A stretch of DNA of 64,000 nt from an uncultured Clostridia bacterium (GCA_934274515.1 CAKQTC010000012.1:4517-68516), one strand, 5' to 3'; positions 43,581 to 53,726 are shown, counted from the first letter of the stretch. The notes: generated by a model from the letters alone, not told the origin. Program-made: numbers and translations.

Positions 43581-44597
43581 GTGACGAAAACTTTTAAGAC
43601 TTGCGCGATATTCAGTATTACTACGGTTTGGCTCATACTTATGCGAGTTATCGTAGGCGAAGTCAATATGAGCGACAACGTTTCGGAATGGGTGTTTTCT
43701 TTCTGCGTACAGATAGTAGGAATGGGACTTATTCCGATATTGTTATATAAATTTTGGGTAAAAGACAGCATAAAAAGCGGGTTTGCGATTAATTTCAAAA
43801 TAAACCCGATAATATGGTTGCTTGCGTTGGGAGTGGGAATAACTCTCCATTTTCTCATTCGCTCGGTTTCCGTGCTATGGCAAAGTATAGCGATGCTAAT
43901 GGGCTTTACGCCGCCTAACTCCGCAGGAACGATTTACTCTTCGCCCGAAGTGCTTGTGCTGGGGATAATAACTTCCGCGATTTTGCCGGGCATTTGCGAA
44001 GAATTGACGTACAGGGGACTTGCTAGACAGATGTTTGGCACCGTTAAGGACGAAAAAGTCGTGATTGTCTTGATGGGACTATTGTTCGGGCTGGGACATC
44101 AGTTCATTTTGCAAACGGGTTATGCGTTCGTTGCGGGAATTGTTTTTGCGTATATAGCAATTAAGACGCGCAGCATAATTCCGGGAATGATAATACATTT
44201 TATAAATAATTGCTGGGCAACGGTAAGCGAGTATGCGTCGCAAAAAGGCAACGGGTTTTACCAAATGGAAGAGGCGATAAACGGCGTGTTGTTCCGCTCG
44301 TACGGCTCGGTAATACTCACGCTTGCAATATCGGCGGTAGCGACGATAGGACTGCTGTACCTTATAAAGAAAGCGGCGGGAGAAGACAAAAAACCGTCGG
44401 AAACGGCGGACGGAACAACGTTTTTCTACCCGAATACAATGCAATATATCGACGAGTTGTTCGGTAAACCCGTAAGAACGGAAATAAAAGTCGTTCCTGA
44501 AACGGCGGCTTGGTACGAGTACGCATTTTTGTACGCGTCGATGGCGATAATGACCGTTACTACGATATTCACGTTCGTTTGGGGCGTGATGAGATGA
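43581..44597 (+). CDS. Second CPBP-family intramembrane protease
   Basis: The 338-residue protein begins at GTG after GGAGG and shows CEELTYRGLARQ, FGLGHQFILQ and HFINNCWATV in the same order as its neighbour. It has a longer soluble insert near residues 265-310 before a last membrane span. Its stop overlaps the rlmH start (ATGA). The tandem pair suggests duplication. Confidence 0.8.
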   Translation: MTKTFKTCAIFSITTVWLILMRVIVGEVNMSDNVSEWVFSFCVQIVGMGLIPILLYKFWVKDSIKSGFAINFKINPIIWLLALGVGITLHFLIRSVSVLWQSIAMLMGFTPPNSAGTIYSSPEVLVLGIITSAILPGICEELTYRGLARQMFGTVKDEKVVIVLMGLLFGLGHQFILQTGYAFVAGIVFAYIAIKTRSIIPGMIIHFINNCWATVSEYASQKGNGFYQMEEAINGVLFRSYGSVILTLAISAVATIGLLYLIKKAAGEDKKPSETADGTTFFYPNTMQYIDELFGKPVRTEIKVVPETAAWYEYAFLYASMAIMTVTTIFTFVWGVMR

Positions 44598-45034
44598 TAA
44601 AAGTCAATCTCGTCGTTATCGGCAAACTCAAAGAAACCTTTTTTACCGAAGCGGTGAACGAATACGCAAAACGAATATCGAGATTCGCTTGCCTAAAAAT
44701 AATCGAACTTCCCGAACGTAAAACGCTTACGGAAGAAGGCGACGACGTGCTAAAAAAAGTAACGGGTTTGGTTGTGGTTTTCGACGTAAAAGGTGAAGAA
44801 GTCACCAGCGAAGGGCTGGCAAAACTCATAGAAAACGCGGCAATAAACGGAAAAAGCGAACTCACGTTCGTAATCGGTAGCAGCGAAGGACTTTCCGACA
44901 AGGTAAAAAATGCCGCCGATAAAAAAATATCCTTCGGCAGAGTAACCTATCCGCACCAACTTATGCGCGTGATCGCCTTAGAACAAATATATAGGGCGTT
45001 TACCATCATAAACAACGTGACGTATCATAAATAA
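44594..45034 (+). CDS. rlmH: 23S rRNA pseudouridine-1915 N3-methyltransferase
   Basis: The 146-residue protein is RlmH, a SPOUT methyltransferase of the large ribosomal subunit. Markers are IKVNLVVIGKLKE at the start, LTFVIGSSEGLS in the middle and the knot end SFGRVTYPHQLMRVIALEQI with final NVTYHK. I use MIKVNL as start because it overlaps the preceding stop; the longer frame has no support. Confidence 0.93.
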   Translation: MIKVNLVVIGKLKETFFTEAVNEYAKRISRFACLKIIELPERKTLTEEGDDVLKKVTGLVVVFDVKGEEVTSEGLAKLIENAAINGKSELTFVIGSSEGLSDKVKNAADKKISFGRVTYPHQLMRVIALEQIYRAFTIINNVTYHK

Positions 45035-45081
45035 AATAAGCGATAAACGCTATGCGAAGAGCCGACCAAACGTTATTAGGA

Positions 45082-45174
45082 TAGCCGACCAAACGTTACA
45101 CGGACGTTTAACGCAGTCGCGAATGCTTTGTGCGTATAAACGTTTAACCCGTGTAAGTCGGACTACCAAGGAAG
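45082..45174. repeat. Hairpin repeat, copy 1
   Basis: The unit runs from TAGCCGACCAAACGTTACAC to GTGTAAGTCGGACTACCAAG plus GAAG. CCGAC pairs with GTCGG and TTACACGG with CCGTGTAA; an inner ACGTTTA/TAAACGT stem also forms. It resembles REP/MITE-type intergenic repeats. Confidence 0.6.
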
Positions 45175-45299
45175 TCAAGCGTACCGCTTGCCTTGCAAGC
45201 GAAGTCCGCAGGGGTTAAAACCCCTCGCTCGCTCCCCATAAGGGCGGCACTCACGGCGCATGTCCGCTCGTGCCGTTTGTCGATTAAACGTTATGCGAA

Positions 45300-45395
45300 T
45301 AGCCGACCAAACGTTATGCGGAAATTTACTCGCGGTCGAGAGAACTCGACGCGCGGATAAATTTTTAATCCGCATAAGTCGGACTACCAAGGAAG
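45300..45395. repeat. Hairpin repeat, copy 2
   Basis: Same outer unit as copy 1, but the stem reads TTATGCGG with CCGCATAA, and the inner part TTATCCGCGC opposite GAAATTTACTCGCGG differs. Both sides of the stem changed together, so pairing is conserved. Confidence 0.6.
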
Positions 45396-45670
45396 CAAAA
45401 TGACGCATTTTGCTTACCATATAGTTTGGCGAGGGAGATTCCCCCGCCGTCCCCCTACAAGGGCAAAAATTTCGGTACACGCCCGTAATTTTTGAGAAAA
45501 CGAACATTAAAACGTGACGCTTTACGTTCCGTAAAACGCACTATGAAACCTTTCCACACCTTACCGTTCGTCATATTGAGCGAAGACGAAACGTCAAGGC
45601 GGAAGAGGAAATAATTGTTTTTGATTTACGAATTGTTCTTTTTGTGCGTTTCGGCGCATAGAATGAACTT

Positions 45671-46531
45671 ATGATGAAATTAAACGATAAACTTGCTCTG
45701 TGCTATGAAAAACTGAGCCGCGTCGCCACGCCCGAAATGCTCGCGAAAAGCGTGCTTGGACGAGAAATAATGCTGTTTCGGTTCGGTTCAGACCCGAAAA
45801 CCGTGATTTTCGGCGGTATTCACGCGCGAGAATGGATTACGGTTTTGCTTCTTACCGAACTCGCGCTCGAAGCAAAAGGCGCGTCGTTCGATTTGGTTCC
45901 GTGCCTTAATCCCGACGGAATGAGCCTTTGTCTTGACGGCATAAACAGCGTGTCAGACGGAGCGTTACGGGAAGAACTGCTTGCCGTCAACGGTCAAAAA
46001 AACGATTTTTCGTTATGGAAAGCCAACGCTCGCGCGGTTGACCTGAACGTTAACTTTGACGCGGACTGGGGGGAGGGGTGGTCGAACGTAACCGACAAAG
46101 CGTCTGCAAATTATATCGGAATTGCGCCCGAAAGCGAAAACGAAACGCGTGCCGCGGTGGAATTGTTAAAGCGAAACTATTCGCTCGCGGTTAGTTTTCA
46201 TTCTCTCGGCGAAGAAGTCTACTGGGGTTACGAAAGTAATTTTCGGTTTTACAAAGAGGCGAAAAAATACTCGGACTACCTAGGCTACGCGCTTAAACGG
46301 AGCGAACATTCTTCGGGCGGACTAAAAGACTACTATGCCTTAAACTACGACGGCTTGGGATTGACGGTGGAAGTCGGCGAAGAAAAATACGGACATCCTT
46401 ATCCCGAAAAAAGGCTTGACGAATTAGTAAAAAAACACGCGGGAAGCATAAATGTTTTAACCGCAATCGGAGAAAAAATATATGACCGACTTTATGGCGG
46501 AGGCGTTACGGGAAGCGAAAAAGGCTTATAA
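45671..46531 (+). CDS. M14 zinc carboxypeptidase-like peptidase
   Basis: The 286-residue protein has GGIHAREWITVLLL (first His and Glu zinc ligands), VSFHSLGEE (third ligand His) and LTVEVGEEKYGHPYP with the catalytic Glu. The IHAREW form is close to gamma-D-glutamyl-diamino-acid endopeptidases that trim cell-wall peptides. No signal peptide is seen, so a role in recycling of wall peptides inside the cell is the best guess. The 3' end overlaps tadA by 50 bases. Confidence 0.78.
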   Translation: MMKLNDKLALCYEKLSRVATPEMLAKSVLGREIMLFRFGSDPKTVIFGGIHAREWITVLLLTELALEAKGASFDLVPCLNPDGMSLCLDGINSVSDGALREELLAVNGQKNDFSLWKANARAVDLNVNFDADWGEGWSNVTDKASANYIGIAPESENETRAAVELLKRNYSLAVSFHSLGEEVYWGYESNFRFYKEAKKYSDYLGYALKRSEHSSGGLKDYYALNYDGLGLTVEVGEEKYGHPYPEKRLDELVKKHAGSINVLTAIGEKIYDRLYGGGVTGSEKGL

Positions 46532-46928
46532 AAAAGACGAAGTACCCATAGGCTGCGTTATTGTCCGCAACGGCGAAATCATTGCCAAAAGCCACAACAG
46601 CAAGATACGCGACAACGATTCCACTTCGCACGCAGAGATGAAAGCACTTAAAAAAGCGCAAAAAAATTTAGGGACGAAATATCTATACGATTGCGAAATG
46701 TTCGTCACGCTAGAACCGTGCGCAATGTGTGCCGGAGCGATAGTTAATACGCGTTTAGGTGTCCTGCATTACGCGCTTGAAGAGCCTAAAAGCGGTTGTT
46801 GCGGCAGCGTGTTTAATCTTGTTGACGGGAAGTTTAACCATAAAACGACGGTAATTGCAGGAGAGAGAAGGGAAGAAGCGTTATATTTAATGCAAGAATT
46901 TTTCAAAGAAAAAAGGAGCAACAAATGA
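46482..46928 (+). CDS. tadA: tRNA-specific adenosine deaminase
   Basis: TadA converts A34 to inosine in tRNA-Arg(ACG), which is encoded in this window. The zinc site is HAEMKAL with PCAMC in LEPCAMCAGAIVNTRLG, and the N-terminus MAEALREAKKAYKKDEVPIG is typical. The 148-residue length is normal. The start lies inside the upstream gene; an internal ATG 12 bases later is also possible. Stop and next start overlap. Confidence 0.93.
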   Translation: MTDFMAEALREAKKAYKKDEVPIGCVIVRNGEIIAKSHNSKIRDNDSTSHAEMKALKKAQKNLGTKYLYDCEMFVTLEPCAMCAGAIVNTRLGVLHYALEEPKSGCCGSVFNLVDGKFNHKTTVIAGERREEALYLMQEFFKEKRSNK

Positions 46929-47485
46929 TAATAGTAGGGCTAGGCAATCCGGGGGCGAAATACGAAGGCACGTTTCACAACTGCGGCTACGGCGTTGTGG
47001 ACGCTTTGGCGGAAAGGCTCGGAAAGAAAATAAACAAAATCGAGTGTTCGTCGCTTACTTCGGTGAGTGAGAGAAACGGAGAAAAACTCGTACTCGCCAA
47101 GCCGACGACGTATATGAATTTAAGCGGCGAGGCGGTTAAAAGTCTTATAGGTAAGTACGGCGATAAAGCGGGCGAACTTATAGTTTGTTACGACGACGTA
47201 GACATAGAGCGATTTTCCGTAAGGGTACGAGCAAGCGGCAGCGCAGGCACGCACAACGGAATGAGGAACATAATAAATTTGCTCGGGCGCGAAGATTTCA
47301 CGCGCGTACGAATAGGTATCGGCAGACCGGACTACGACCTTGCCGACTACGTTCTGTCCAAACCGACGAGAGAAGACGAAAAGAGATTTAACGAAACGTT
47401 CGGCAAAGTAGCCGACTTGTTGGCGGAGTATATAAAAACCCGTGATTTCGACAAATTTTTGCGCGAAGGAAATTCGATTAAGTAA
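46925..47485 (+). CDS. pth: Peptidyl-tRNA hydrolase
   Basis: Pth frees tRNAs from abortive peptidyl-tRNA. The start IIVGLGNPGAKYEGTFHNCG contains the catalytic His, and KPTTYMNLSGEAV, GELIVCYDDVDI and SAGTHNGMRNI follow as in the family. The 186-residue length is standard. It overlaps tadA by four bases and its stop overlaps the mfd start, a classic pth-mfd arrangement. Confidence 0.95.
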   Translation: MIIVGLGNPGAKYEGTFHNCGYGVVDALAERLGKKINKIECSSLTSVSERNGEKLVLAKPTTYMNLSGEAVKSLIGKYGDKAGELIVCYDDVDIERFSVRVRASGSAGTHNGMRNIINLLGREDFTRVRIGIGRPDYDLADYVLSKPTREDEKRFNETFGKVADLLAEYIKTRDFDKFLREGNSIK

Positions 47486-50400
47486 TGGAAAAAAATCTCG
47501 TTCCCGTTACGGGCATTATTCGCGACGTAAAAAAAGCGATTGAAACAAGAAAGGACGTAATGGCGTTTAACGCTGCGCCGAACAATCGTTTTCACCTTAC
47601 GACCGTCGCTTGCAAGAAGTTTGTTTACCTTGCCGGAGACGTAAGCGAGGCTCGTACGGCGTACAATCGCATTACGAAATACGGCGACGGGAACTACGTG
47701 CTTTTGCCCGAAAAGGAAGATTCGCTTACCAAGCGAATGATATGCGACTATTCGTCGATGGGCGAACGCGTCAAAATACTCGCCGGGCTTCTTGACGGCA
47801 GCATTGACGGCGTGGTGCTTTCCTGCGAAAGTTTTCTTGCGCGTTATCCCGAAAAAGAACGGTTTATCGACGCGACGATTACGTTCCGTAAAAACTGCGA
47901 AATAAAGACGAGCGACTTGGCGGAACGGCTATTGTATGCCGGTTATAAACGTGATACCGACGTCAAAACTCCCGCTACTTTCCGCTTGTCGGGCGACGTT
48001 TTGGAAATTTTCCCCCCTGCCTCGTTCTGCCCGTACAGGGTGGATTTTTTTGGCGACGCGGTGGAGAAAATCCGCGTGTACGAACCCGAAACGCACGTTG
48101 CGTCGGAAGAAAAAGACGCGCTTACGGTTTTACCTGCGTCCGATGTTTTGGTGCGCCAAAACGAAGTAAACGGTATCCTTAACTCGATTAGAAATGCGGC
48201 GAGAACGCTTGCGCCGGAAATGCGGGGCGCGGCAAGCGACGCTATGGAAAGGTTCACGCGTAATCCGTCGGACGCGTTAAACGGGTTTATATTGCCGTTT
48301 CTCAAAGAACAGACTGCGCCGTTTCTTACTTACGCAAAAAATTTTACGCTTGTCGTCGATGACGTAAGGCAGATAGAAGACAAACTCAAACTTACGAGAA
48401 AAGCGTTTGAAAACAGGGCGGAAACGCTCTCGGAAGGCGGCAAAGCGTTCGGTTGCCACAAGGAAGCGATTTTCACGGAAAGCGGTGCGCTTGCGCCGCG
48501 CGGAGAGATACTCGGGTTTGGAAGAACGACGTCGGCGGTAAGGTTGTTTCGACCGCAAGAAATTTTCGATTTGAAGACGTCTCCGCTCGCGCCGTTTTAC
48601 AACGATATAGAAGGTTTTTTCACGCTTGTAAAACAACTTCTTTTACGTGGAGTGAAGATACGCGTTTACGTTGCGAACGAAGGCTCGCTCGGCGCGTTGG
48701 AGAGTGCGTTTAACGACCACGATATAGGCGTGCATATAGGGTTTTCTTCCGACGCAGACATCGCGTTACAGGTCGGGGACGTGGAATACGGGTTTTATTA
48801 TCCGACGGAAAAATTTATGTGCGTCGGGATAAACGACCTTACGAGAAAACAGCAACCTATCCGAAAAAAACCTAAAAAGCAGACGTTTGAACTTCCTCTT
48901 AAAGGGGATTACGTCGTACACGAAAAGCACGGTATTGGGATAAGCGAAGGTATGCAAAGGGTGAAGACCCTGTCGGGAGAAAAGGATTTTTTCGTCGTTT
49001 TGTACAAGGGCGGCGATAAACTGTTTTTGCCCGTAGAGCAACTCGACACGATTGAAAAGTACACTGGCGCGGACAAACCCGCGCTTCATAAACTCGGCGG
49101 CGCGGAGTTTGAACGGGTAAAAGAAAGGGTTCGTCAAAGCGTCAAAGAGATGGCGATAGACCTTTTGGAAATTTACCGTGCGAGAGAAGGGCGCAAAGGG
49201 TATAAATATCAATCCGATACGCCGTGGCAGAAAGAACTCGAAGACGATTTCGAGTTTACCGAAACCGAAGACCAACTCGTCGCGATAGCGGATATAAAAC
49301 GGGATATGGAAAGCGGAAAGATAATGGACAGATTGCTTTGCGGCGACGTCGGGTACGGCAAAACCGAAGTCGCTATACGCGCGATTTTCAAAACCGTTAT
49401 CGAAGGGAAACAGGCGGCGTTGCTTGCTCCCACAACCGTGCTTGCGCAACAACACTATAATCTTATTTGCGCGAGAATGAACAAGTTCAAACTTAAAATC
49501 GAACTTCTAAGCCGTTTCGTTCCGCCGTCGGAGATAAAAAAATCGCTCGAAAGAATAAAAAGCGGCGAAAGCAACATAATCGTCGCGACGCACAGACTGC
49601 TCGGCGGCGACGTGGTTTTTCACGACCTCGGCTTGCTCGTGCTTGACGAAGAACAGCGGTTCGGCGTAGAGCATAAAGAAAAACTAAAAGCGTTCAAAAG
49701 CACGGTAAACGTGCTTAGTATGTCGGCTACGCCTATTCCGCGAACGTTGCATATGGCGTTAAGCGGAATAAGGGATATTTCCACGTTGGACACGCCCCCG
49801 AAAAACAGACTGCCCGTGGAAACGTACGTCACGGAATACAGTGACGAACTGCTTAATGACGCGCTCGAACGCGAACTTAACCGCGGCGGACAGGCGTTCG
49901 TTTTGTACAACAGGGTAAAGGGTATAAACAAATTTCGCGACACGGTAATTTCGCTCGTGGGGGATAGAACGGAAGTGGTTTGCGCGCACGGGCAAATGAG
50001 CGAAGAAGAGTTGGAGACCGCCATAAAAAAATTCTACGACGGCGACGCCGGCGTATTGGTTTCCACCACGATAATTGAAAACGGCGTGGATTTGCCGAAC
50101 GCCAACACGCTGTTCGTAATCGACGCGGACAATTTAGGGCTTAGTCAACTGTACCAACTTCGCGGTAGAGTGGGGAGGAGCAACGTGCTTGCATATGCCT
50201 ATTTTACTGTAAGAGAAGGTAAAGTGCTTACGGAAACGGCGGTTAAACGTCTTGACGCGTTGATGTCGAACACCGAACTCGGGAGCGGGTTCAAAATCGC
50301 AATGCAGGACCTTGAAATTCGCGGCGCGGGCAATATTTTAGGCAGAGAACAGCACGGACAAATGGAAAAAGTCGGGTACGAAATGTACCTACGGTTGGTT

Positions 50401-50886
50401 AAAGAAGGGATAGAACGCGCACAAGGGAAAGAAATCGAAGAAGAACGGGAAGTAGAACTTAAAATCGACGGCGATATGGCTCTTAAAGAGAGTTACATTC
50501 CCGAAGTCAAAGCACGAACCGCAGTGTATCGAACGGCGGCGCAACTAACCTGCACCAAAGACGGAAACGAATTTTATAAAGAACTTTCCGCGTCCTACGG
50601 CGACGACGCGCGGCTTAAAAACATCGTTAGAACGGGAATACTCAAAAACGTCGCTAAAAAACTCGGCGTGAAAAAAGTCGTTATTGGCAGCGCGGGTAGC
50701 GGAATTTATTTCGATAATTCGGATATTCTTAAAGAAAAACGTTTGTACGAAACGCTTGAAAGATATAAATCCGTCGCGGTTCTTTGCCCGACAAATCCGC
50801 CGAGCGTCGTTTTCGGAATAGCGAAACTCGCCCAAAGCGCGCGAATAAAATTCGTCAAAGATTTTTTGGAAGAGATAAAAGGTTGA
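47485..50886 (+). CDS. mfd: Transcription-repair coupling factor
   Basis: The 1133-residue Mfd removes stalled RNA polymerase and recruits UvrA. Visible parts are the UvrB-like N-terminus, the RNA polymerase-interacting CarD-like domain (GDYVVHEKHGIGISEGMQR near 470), Walker A GDVGYGKTEVA (about 615), DEEQRFGVEHK (about 715), and the C-terminal helicase lobe with QLYQLRGRVGRSN and the RAD-like FKIAMQDLEIRGAGN. The length is normal. Confidence 0.95.
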   Translation: MEKNLVPVTGIIRDVKKAIETRKDVMAFNAAPNNRFHLTTVACKKFVYLAGDVSEARTAYNRITKYGDGNYVLLPEKEDSLTKRMICDYSSMGERVKILAGLLDGSIDGVVLSCESFLARYPEKERFIDATITFRKNCEIKTSDLAERLLYAGYKRDTDVKTPATFRLSGDVLEIFPPASFCPYRVDFFGDAVEKIRVYEPETHVASEEKDALTVLPASDVLVRQNEVNGILNSIRNAARTLAPEMRGAASDAMERFTRNPSDALNGFILPFLKEQTAPFLTYAKNFTLVVDDVRQIEDKLKLTRKAFENRAETLSEGGKAFGCHKEAIFTESGALAPRGEILGFGRTTSAVRLFRPQEIFDLKTSPLAPFYNDIEGFFTLVKQLLLRGVKIRVYVANEGSLGALESAFNDHDIGVHIGFSSDADIALQVGDVEYGFYYPTEKFMCVGINDLTRKQQPIRKKPKKQTFELPLKGDYVVHEKHGIGISEGMQRVKTLSGEKDFFVVLYKGGDKLFLPVEQLDTIEKYTGADKPALHKLGGAEFERVKERVRQSVKEMAIDLLEIYRAREGRKGYKYQSDTPWQKELEDDFEFTETEDQLVAIADIKRDMESGKIMDRLLCGDVGYGKTEVAIRAIFKTVIEGKQAALLAPTTVLAQQHYNLICARMNKFKLKIELLSRFVPPSEIKKSLERIKSGESNIIVATHRLLGGDVVFHDLGLLVLDEEQRFGVEHKEKLKAFKSTVNVLSMSATPIPRTLHMALSGIRDISTLDTPPKNRLPVETYVTEYSDELLNDALERELNRGGQAFVLYNRVKGINKFRDTVISLVGDRTEVVCAHGQMSEEELETAIKKFYDGDAGVLVSTTIIENGVDLPNANTLFVIDADNLGLSQLYQLRGRVGRSNVLAYAYFTVREGKVLTETAVKRLDALMSNTELGSGFKIAMQDLEIRGAGNILGREQHGQMEKVGYEMYLRLVKEGIERAQGKEIEEEREVELKIDGDMALKESYIPEVKARTAVYRTAAQLTCTKDGNEFYKELSASYGDDARLKNIVRTGILKNVAKKLGVKKVVIGSAGSGIYFDNSDILKEKRLYETLERYKSVAVLCPTNPPSVVFGIAKLAQSARIKFVKDFLEEIKG

Positions 50887-50927
50887 CAAACGATAAAATA
50901 TTTTGCGCTCGTTCGGCTTATATATAC

Positions 50928-50956
50928 TTGCTTTCCGTAGGAAAGTAGTGTATACT
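50928..50956 (+). promoter_or_regulatory. Promoter of the foldase-like lipoprotein gene
   Basis: TTGCTT at 50928-50933 and TATACT at 50951-50956 are 17 bases apart, about 100 bases before the start codon. Confidence 0.65.
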
Positions 50957-51054
50957 CTTATGAGTAGTCTTATAGGTGTCGGCTTTTTGCCTTGCCGTAA
51001 GAGTGCGTAAGGGGCGGTAAAACCGCAAATCAAAACTCTAAAAGGAGTACGATA

Positions 51055-53679
51055 ATGAAGAAAAAAGGATTATTGTTTTTGTTGACGGCGGCGATGCTGT
51101 TCTTCTGCGTCGCGCTTAGCGCGTGTTCTCTCGTCAGCGTCAACGAAGAAAGACAGGCAAACCGCGTCGTTGCGACGGTTTCGGTCGATCTCGAAAAAGA
51201 ATTCGGCAACGGGGTCAAGGTTCTCGATACCGAGAAAGAAAAATGGGACTACAACGTTTCCATGGACATTACGCGCAGAGAACTCGTTTTTACCGTTAAT
51301 TACGCTATCAACTATTATTCGCAACTTTACGCTCAATACGGAATGCAATATTCTTACGACGTCGAAACGTTGCTCGAATCGTCGTTGAAAACGCTTAAAG
51401 CGCAAAAGTACAACACCGCTTACGCGATGGGAGAACTGCTCGTTAACGCGAAAAGCACGGGAAGGTTCGACGCTTTGTATTGCCGTACCGCCGAATATAA
51501 AGAAATTTACGGCAAAACTCTTGTTCCCGAAGGTCTGCTTACCGTTTCCGAAAGATACGAAGCGGTTAAGACGGTAAACAATCAATTCGATACGCAACTT
51601 ACTTCTCTTCTCGATACCGGCAAAGACAAGGACAGAGAAAAAGCAAAAAGCAACGCCAACGACGAACTTGCGAAAGCGTACAACGACGGATTTTTCGTCA
51701 AGAGCGTTCAAATGGCGTATAAAGACGACCAAGGTAAATGGAGCGACGGTATTTACGACAACGAAATCATCGACGACGGCAACGACAAAACCGCAGAACT
51801 CGATTATAAGAAAATCTACGTTAAAGTAAGGTTGACCAAAGGCGGCGCTGACGTGAGCAAGTCGGAAGAAGCGAAAGACGAAAAAGGCGAAAAAGTCAGA
51901 TACGTTTGGGTTCCGTCGGAAGAAGGAGCGATTAAGACCGAGGCGGACAGCGCCGTGACTTCGACGCGTAAATACATGACAGCGAAAAAAGCGACGGTAT
52001 CTTTCTCGGGAAGAGAATATGCGGAAGTCACTAAGGACAACGATTCCGGGTACGAAGTCGCTACGTTTACGAGCGACCCCGTCAAGTTCACGCTTGTTAC
52101 CGCAAGAAGCGCGCATAAACACGACGACAGCGAAAACGCAAGCGCAAAACTTACGAAAGAACTGCGCTATTTCTCGCTTAAAGCATGGGAAACGGGCGCG
52201 GTTACCGAAAAAGTGACGAAAGAAACGCTTGACGAACTTAAATCCGAAATCTTTAACGCGAAACCCGCAACTTACCCCGAAAAATACGGCAAATATACCG
52301 ATACGGAAAAGAAAGAGGCGTATCGTCAACTTCGCAGCACGTTCACTTCGAGCAATATCGGGTTCGTCGAAGACTCGTTGGACGAAGCGGAAATGGCAAA
52401 ACTCAGCGCGGCGCAACAACGAAATCTTAAATTCTACAACGGACTTGCTTATTATTACGACGCACAATTCTCGTCGGCGGTTCTCTCCGCTATCGAGTAC
52501 GAACTCGGCGAGAAGGACAGCGTTGCCGTCACGAACGGCGAAATAGACGAAGAATACAAACTTCTCGTACTTAAAGACAAAGCCAATTACGAATATCTCT
52601 CGGACAAAGAACAAGTAAAGAAATTTTTTGAAACGCTTAAAGGCGGTACGAACGGACTCGATAAAGTTTATTACGTACCCATCGACGCGCTTACCAAAGT
52701 AGGATACGAAATTAAATCCACCGATAAGGCGTATAAGATTTTCTTTGAAAACGACGGAACGGTCAAAGCGGAATACAAAAACAAATACGTGTTTGAAGAA
52801 GTCAAGAACGGCAAAACCGTTTATACTATGAAATACGCGTATAAGAACGAAAAAGCAGACGGAACGCATACTTACACGATAAATATGATTTACGTTACGC
52901 ACATTCTTCTTTCGTTCGACAACGTGGAAGGATTGACAAACAAATACAAGGCGGCGACGCTCGACCTTACGGACGAACAGAAGATAGAGTTTGCTAAGAA
53001 GTTCGTCGAAAAAATCAAAACTTGTCCGCAACTTCTTTCTTTCCTTGAAAACTTCGACCATGACAAGACTTACGAAGTAAAAGACGTGTTTAAGACCGAC
53101 GAGAAAGGGAAACTCGCATACCAAACCTACGCGGACGTAATCAATACTATAAACGACGCTTTGAGCGGAAAAGGTACGTATAAAGAACTGTTAGACGCGT
53201 TTATAACGCTTATGGAACAGTACAACGACGATAGCGGCAAACTCACCACGTCGGGTTACGTCGTAAGTGCGGGAGATATGGAAAACGGCTGGTACGCGGA
53301 CTTTACGGCGACTGCTCTCGAAATGTACTTTAAGGCGTTGGTTACGGGAAAGAACCCGACGGAACTTGCGGCGGGAGAAAATTCTTTGGACAGAATCGAA
53401 GACGCTTATTCCGATTACGGTATTCATAAAATGATAATAAGTTTCACGCCGCTGTTCGACGTAAAGATTGACGAAAGCATCGGAGCGACGGACGTTAAGA
53501 CCAAACTCAACATCGACGGCGATACGAGATACGACGAAATCGGAAAAAGTTTGCTTTCGGCAAAGAAGAGCAAGGCTTACACCGAGTGGAAAGCGAAGAA
53601 TTCCGACGAAATCGTGGAAAAACATTCTAGCACGAACGATAAGAATTACAAACGCATCGTTAAGGATATAAAAGGTTAA
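51055..53679 (+). CDS. PrsA/SurA-like foldase lipoprotein
   Basis: The 874-residue protein has a lipoprotein signal ending in LSAC (Cys about 24). Two stretches resemble the SurA-type N-terminal chaperone fold (SAIEYELGEKDSVAVTNGEI near 480 is like the VNGE pattern), and MIYVTHILLSFD near residue 615 resembles the start of a parvulin domain. Highly charged Lys/Glu/Asp composition. It may help fold exported proteins such as the giant lipoproteins. The parvulin active site cannot be confirmed by eye. Follows an AGGAG site and ends in a strong terminator. Confidence 0.6.
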   Translation: MKKKGLLFLLTAAMLFFCVALSACSLVSVNEERQANRVVATVSVDLEKEFGNGVKVLDTEKEKWDYNVSMDITRRELVFTVNYAINYYSQLYAQYGMQYSYDVETLLESSLKTLKAQKYNTAYAMGELLVNAKSTGRFDALYCRTAEYKEIYGKTLVPEGLLTVSERYEAVKTVNNQFDTQLTSLLDTGKDKDREKAKSNANDELAKAYNDGFFVKSVQMAYKDDQGKWSDGIYDNEIIDDGNDKTAELDYKKIYVKVRLTKGGADVSKSEEAKDEKGEKVRYVWVPSEEGAIKTEADSAVTSTRKYMTAKKATVSFSGREYAEVTKDNDSGYEVATFTSDPVKFTLVTARSAHKHDDSENASAKLTKELRYFSLKAWETGAVTEKVTKETLDELKSEIFNAKPATYPEKYGKYTDTEKKEAYRQLRSTFTSSNIGFVEDSLDEAEMAKLSAAQQRNLKFYNGLAYYYDAQFSSAVLSAIEYELGEKDSVAVTNGEIDEEYKLLVLKDKANYEYLSDKEQVKKFFETLKGGTNGLDKVYYVPIDALTKVGYEIKSTDKAYKIFFENDGTVKAEYKNKYVFEEVKNGKTVYTMKYAYKNEKADGTHTYTINMIYVTHILLSFDNVEGLTNKYKAATLDLTDEQKIEFAKKFVEKIKTCPQLLSFLENFDHDKTYEVKDVFKTDEKGKLAYQTYADVINTINDALSGKGTYKELLDAFITLMEQYNDDSGKLTTSGYVVSAGDMENGWYADFTATALEMYFKALVTGKNPTELAAGENSLDRIEDAYSDYGIHKMIISFTPLFDVKIDESIGATDVKTKLNIDGDTRYDEIGKSLLSAKKSKAYTEWKAKNSDEIVEKHSSTNDKNYKRIVKDIKG

Positions 53680-53693
53680 TTAAAACACGAACT

Positions 53694-53726
53694 AAAAAGG
53701 CTATCCTGCAAAAGATAGCCTTTTTT
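53694..53726 (+). terminator. Intrinsic terminator
   Basis: AAAAAGGCTATC pairs with GATAGCCTTTTTT around an eight-base loop, after the foldase-like gene. Confidence 0.9.

Larger units (their letters stand above)
45035..45670. other. Gene-free 0.6 kb with structured repeats
   Basis: No credible gene lies here. It holds two long hairpin repeat copies, extra truncated copies of their head (AGCCGACCAAACGTTAT at about 45059 and ATTAAACGTTATGCGAATAG at about 45283), and GC-rich remnants such as CAGGGGTTAAAACCCC. Confidence 0.6.

Noticed and set aside
45300..45395. CRISPR array
   Set aside because: Only two long, hairpin-forming units occur at irregular spacing, with no short regular repeats and no cas genes in the window.
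51070..53124. 684-codon open frame on the minus strand opposite the foldase-like lipoprotein
   Set aside because: It is the mirror of a gene with strong codon bias, has no ribosome binding site and a composition (Phe, Val, Arg) typical of antisense frames.
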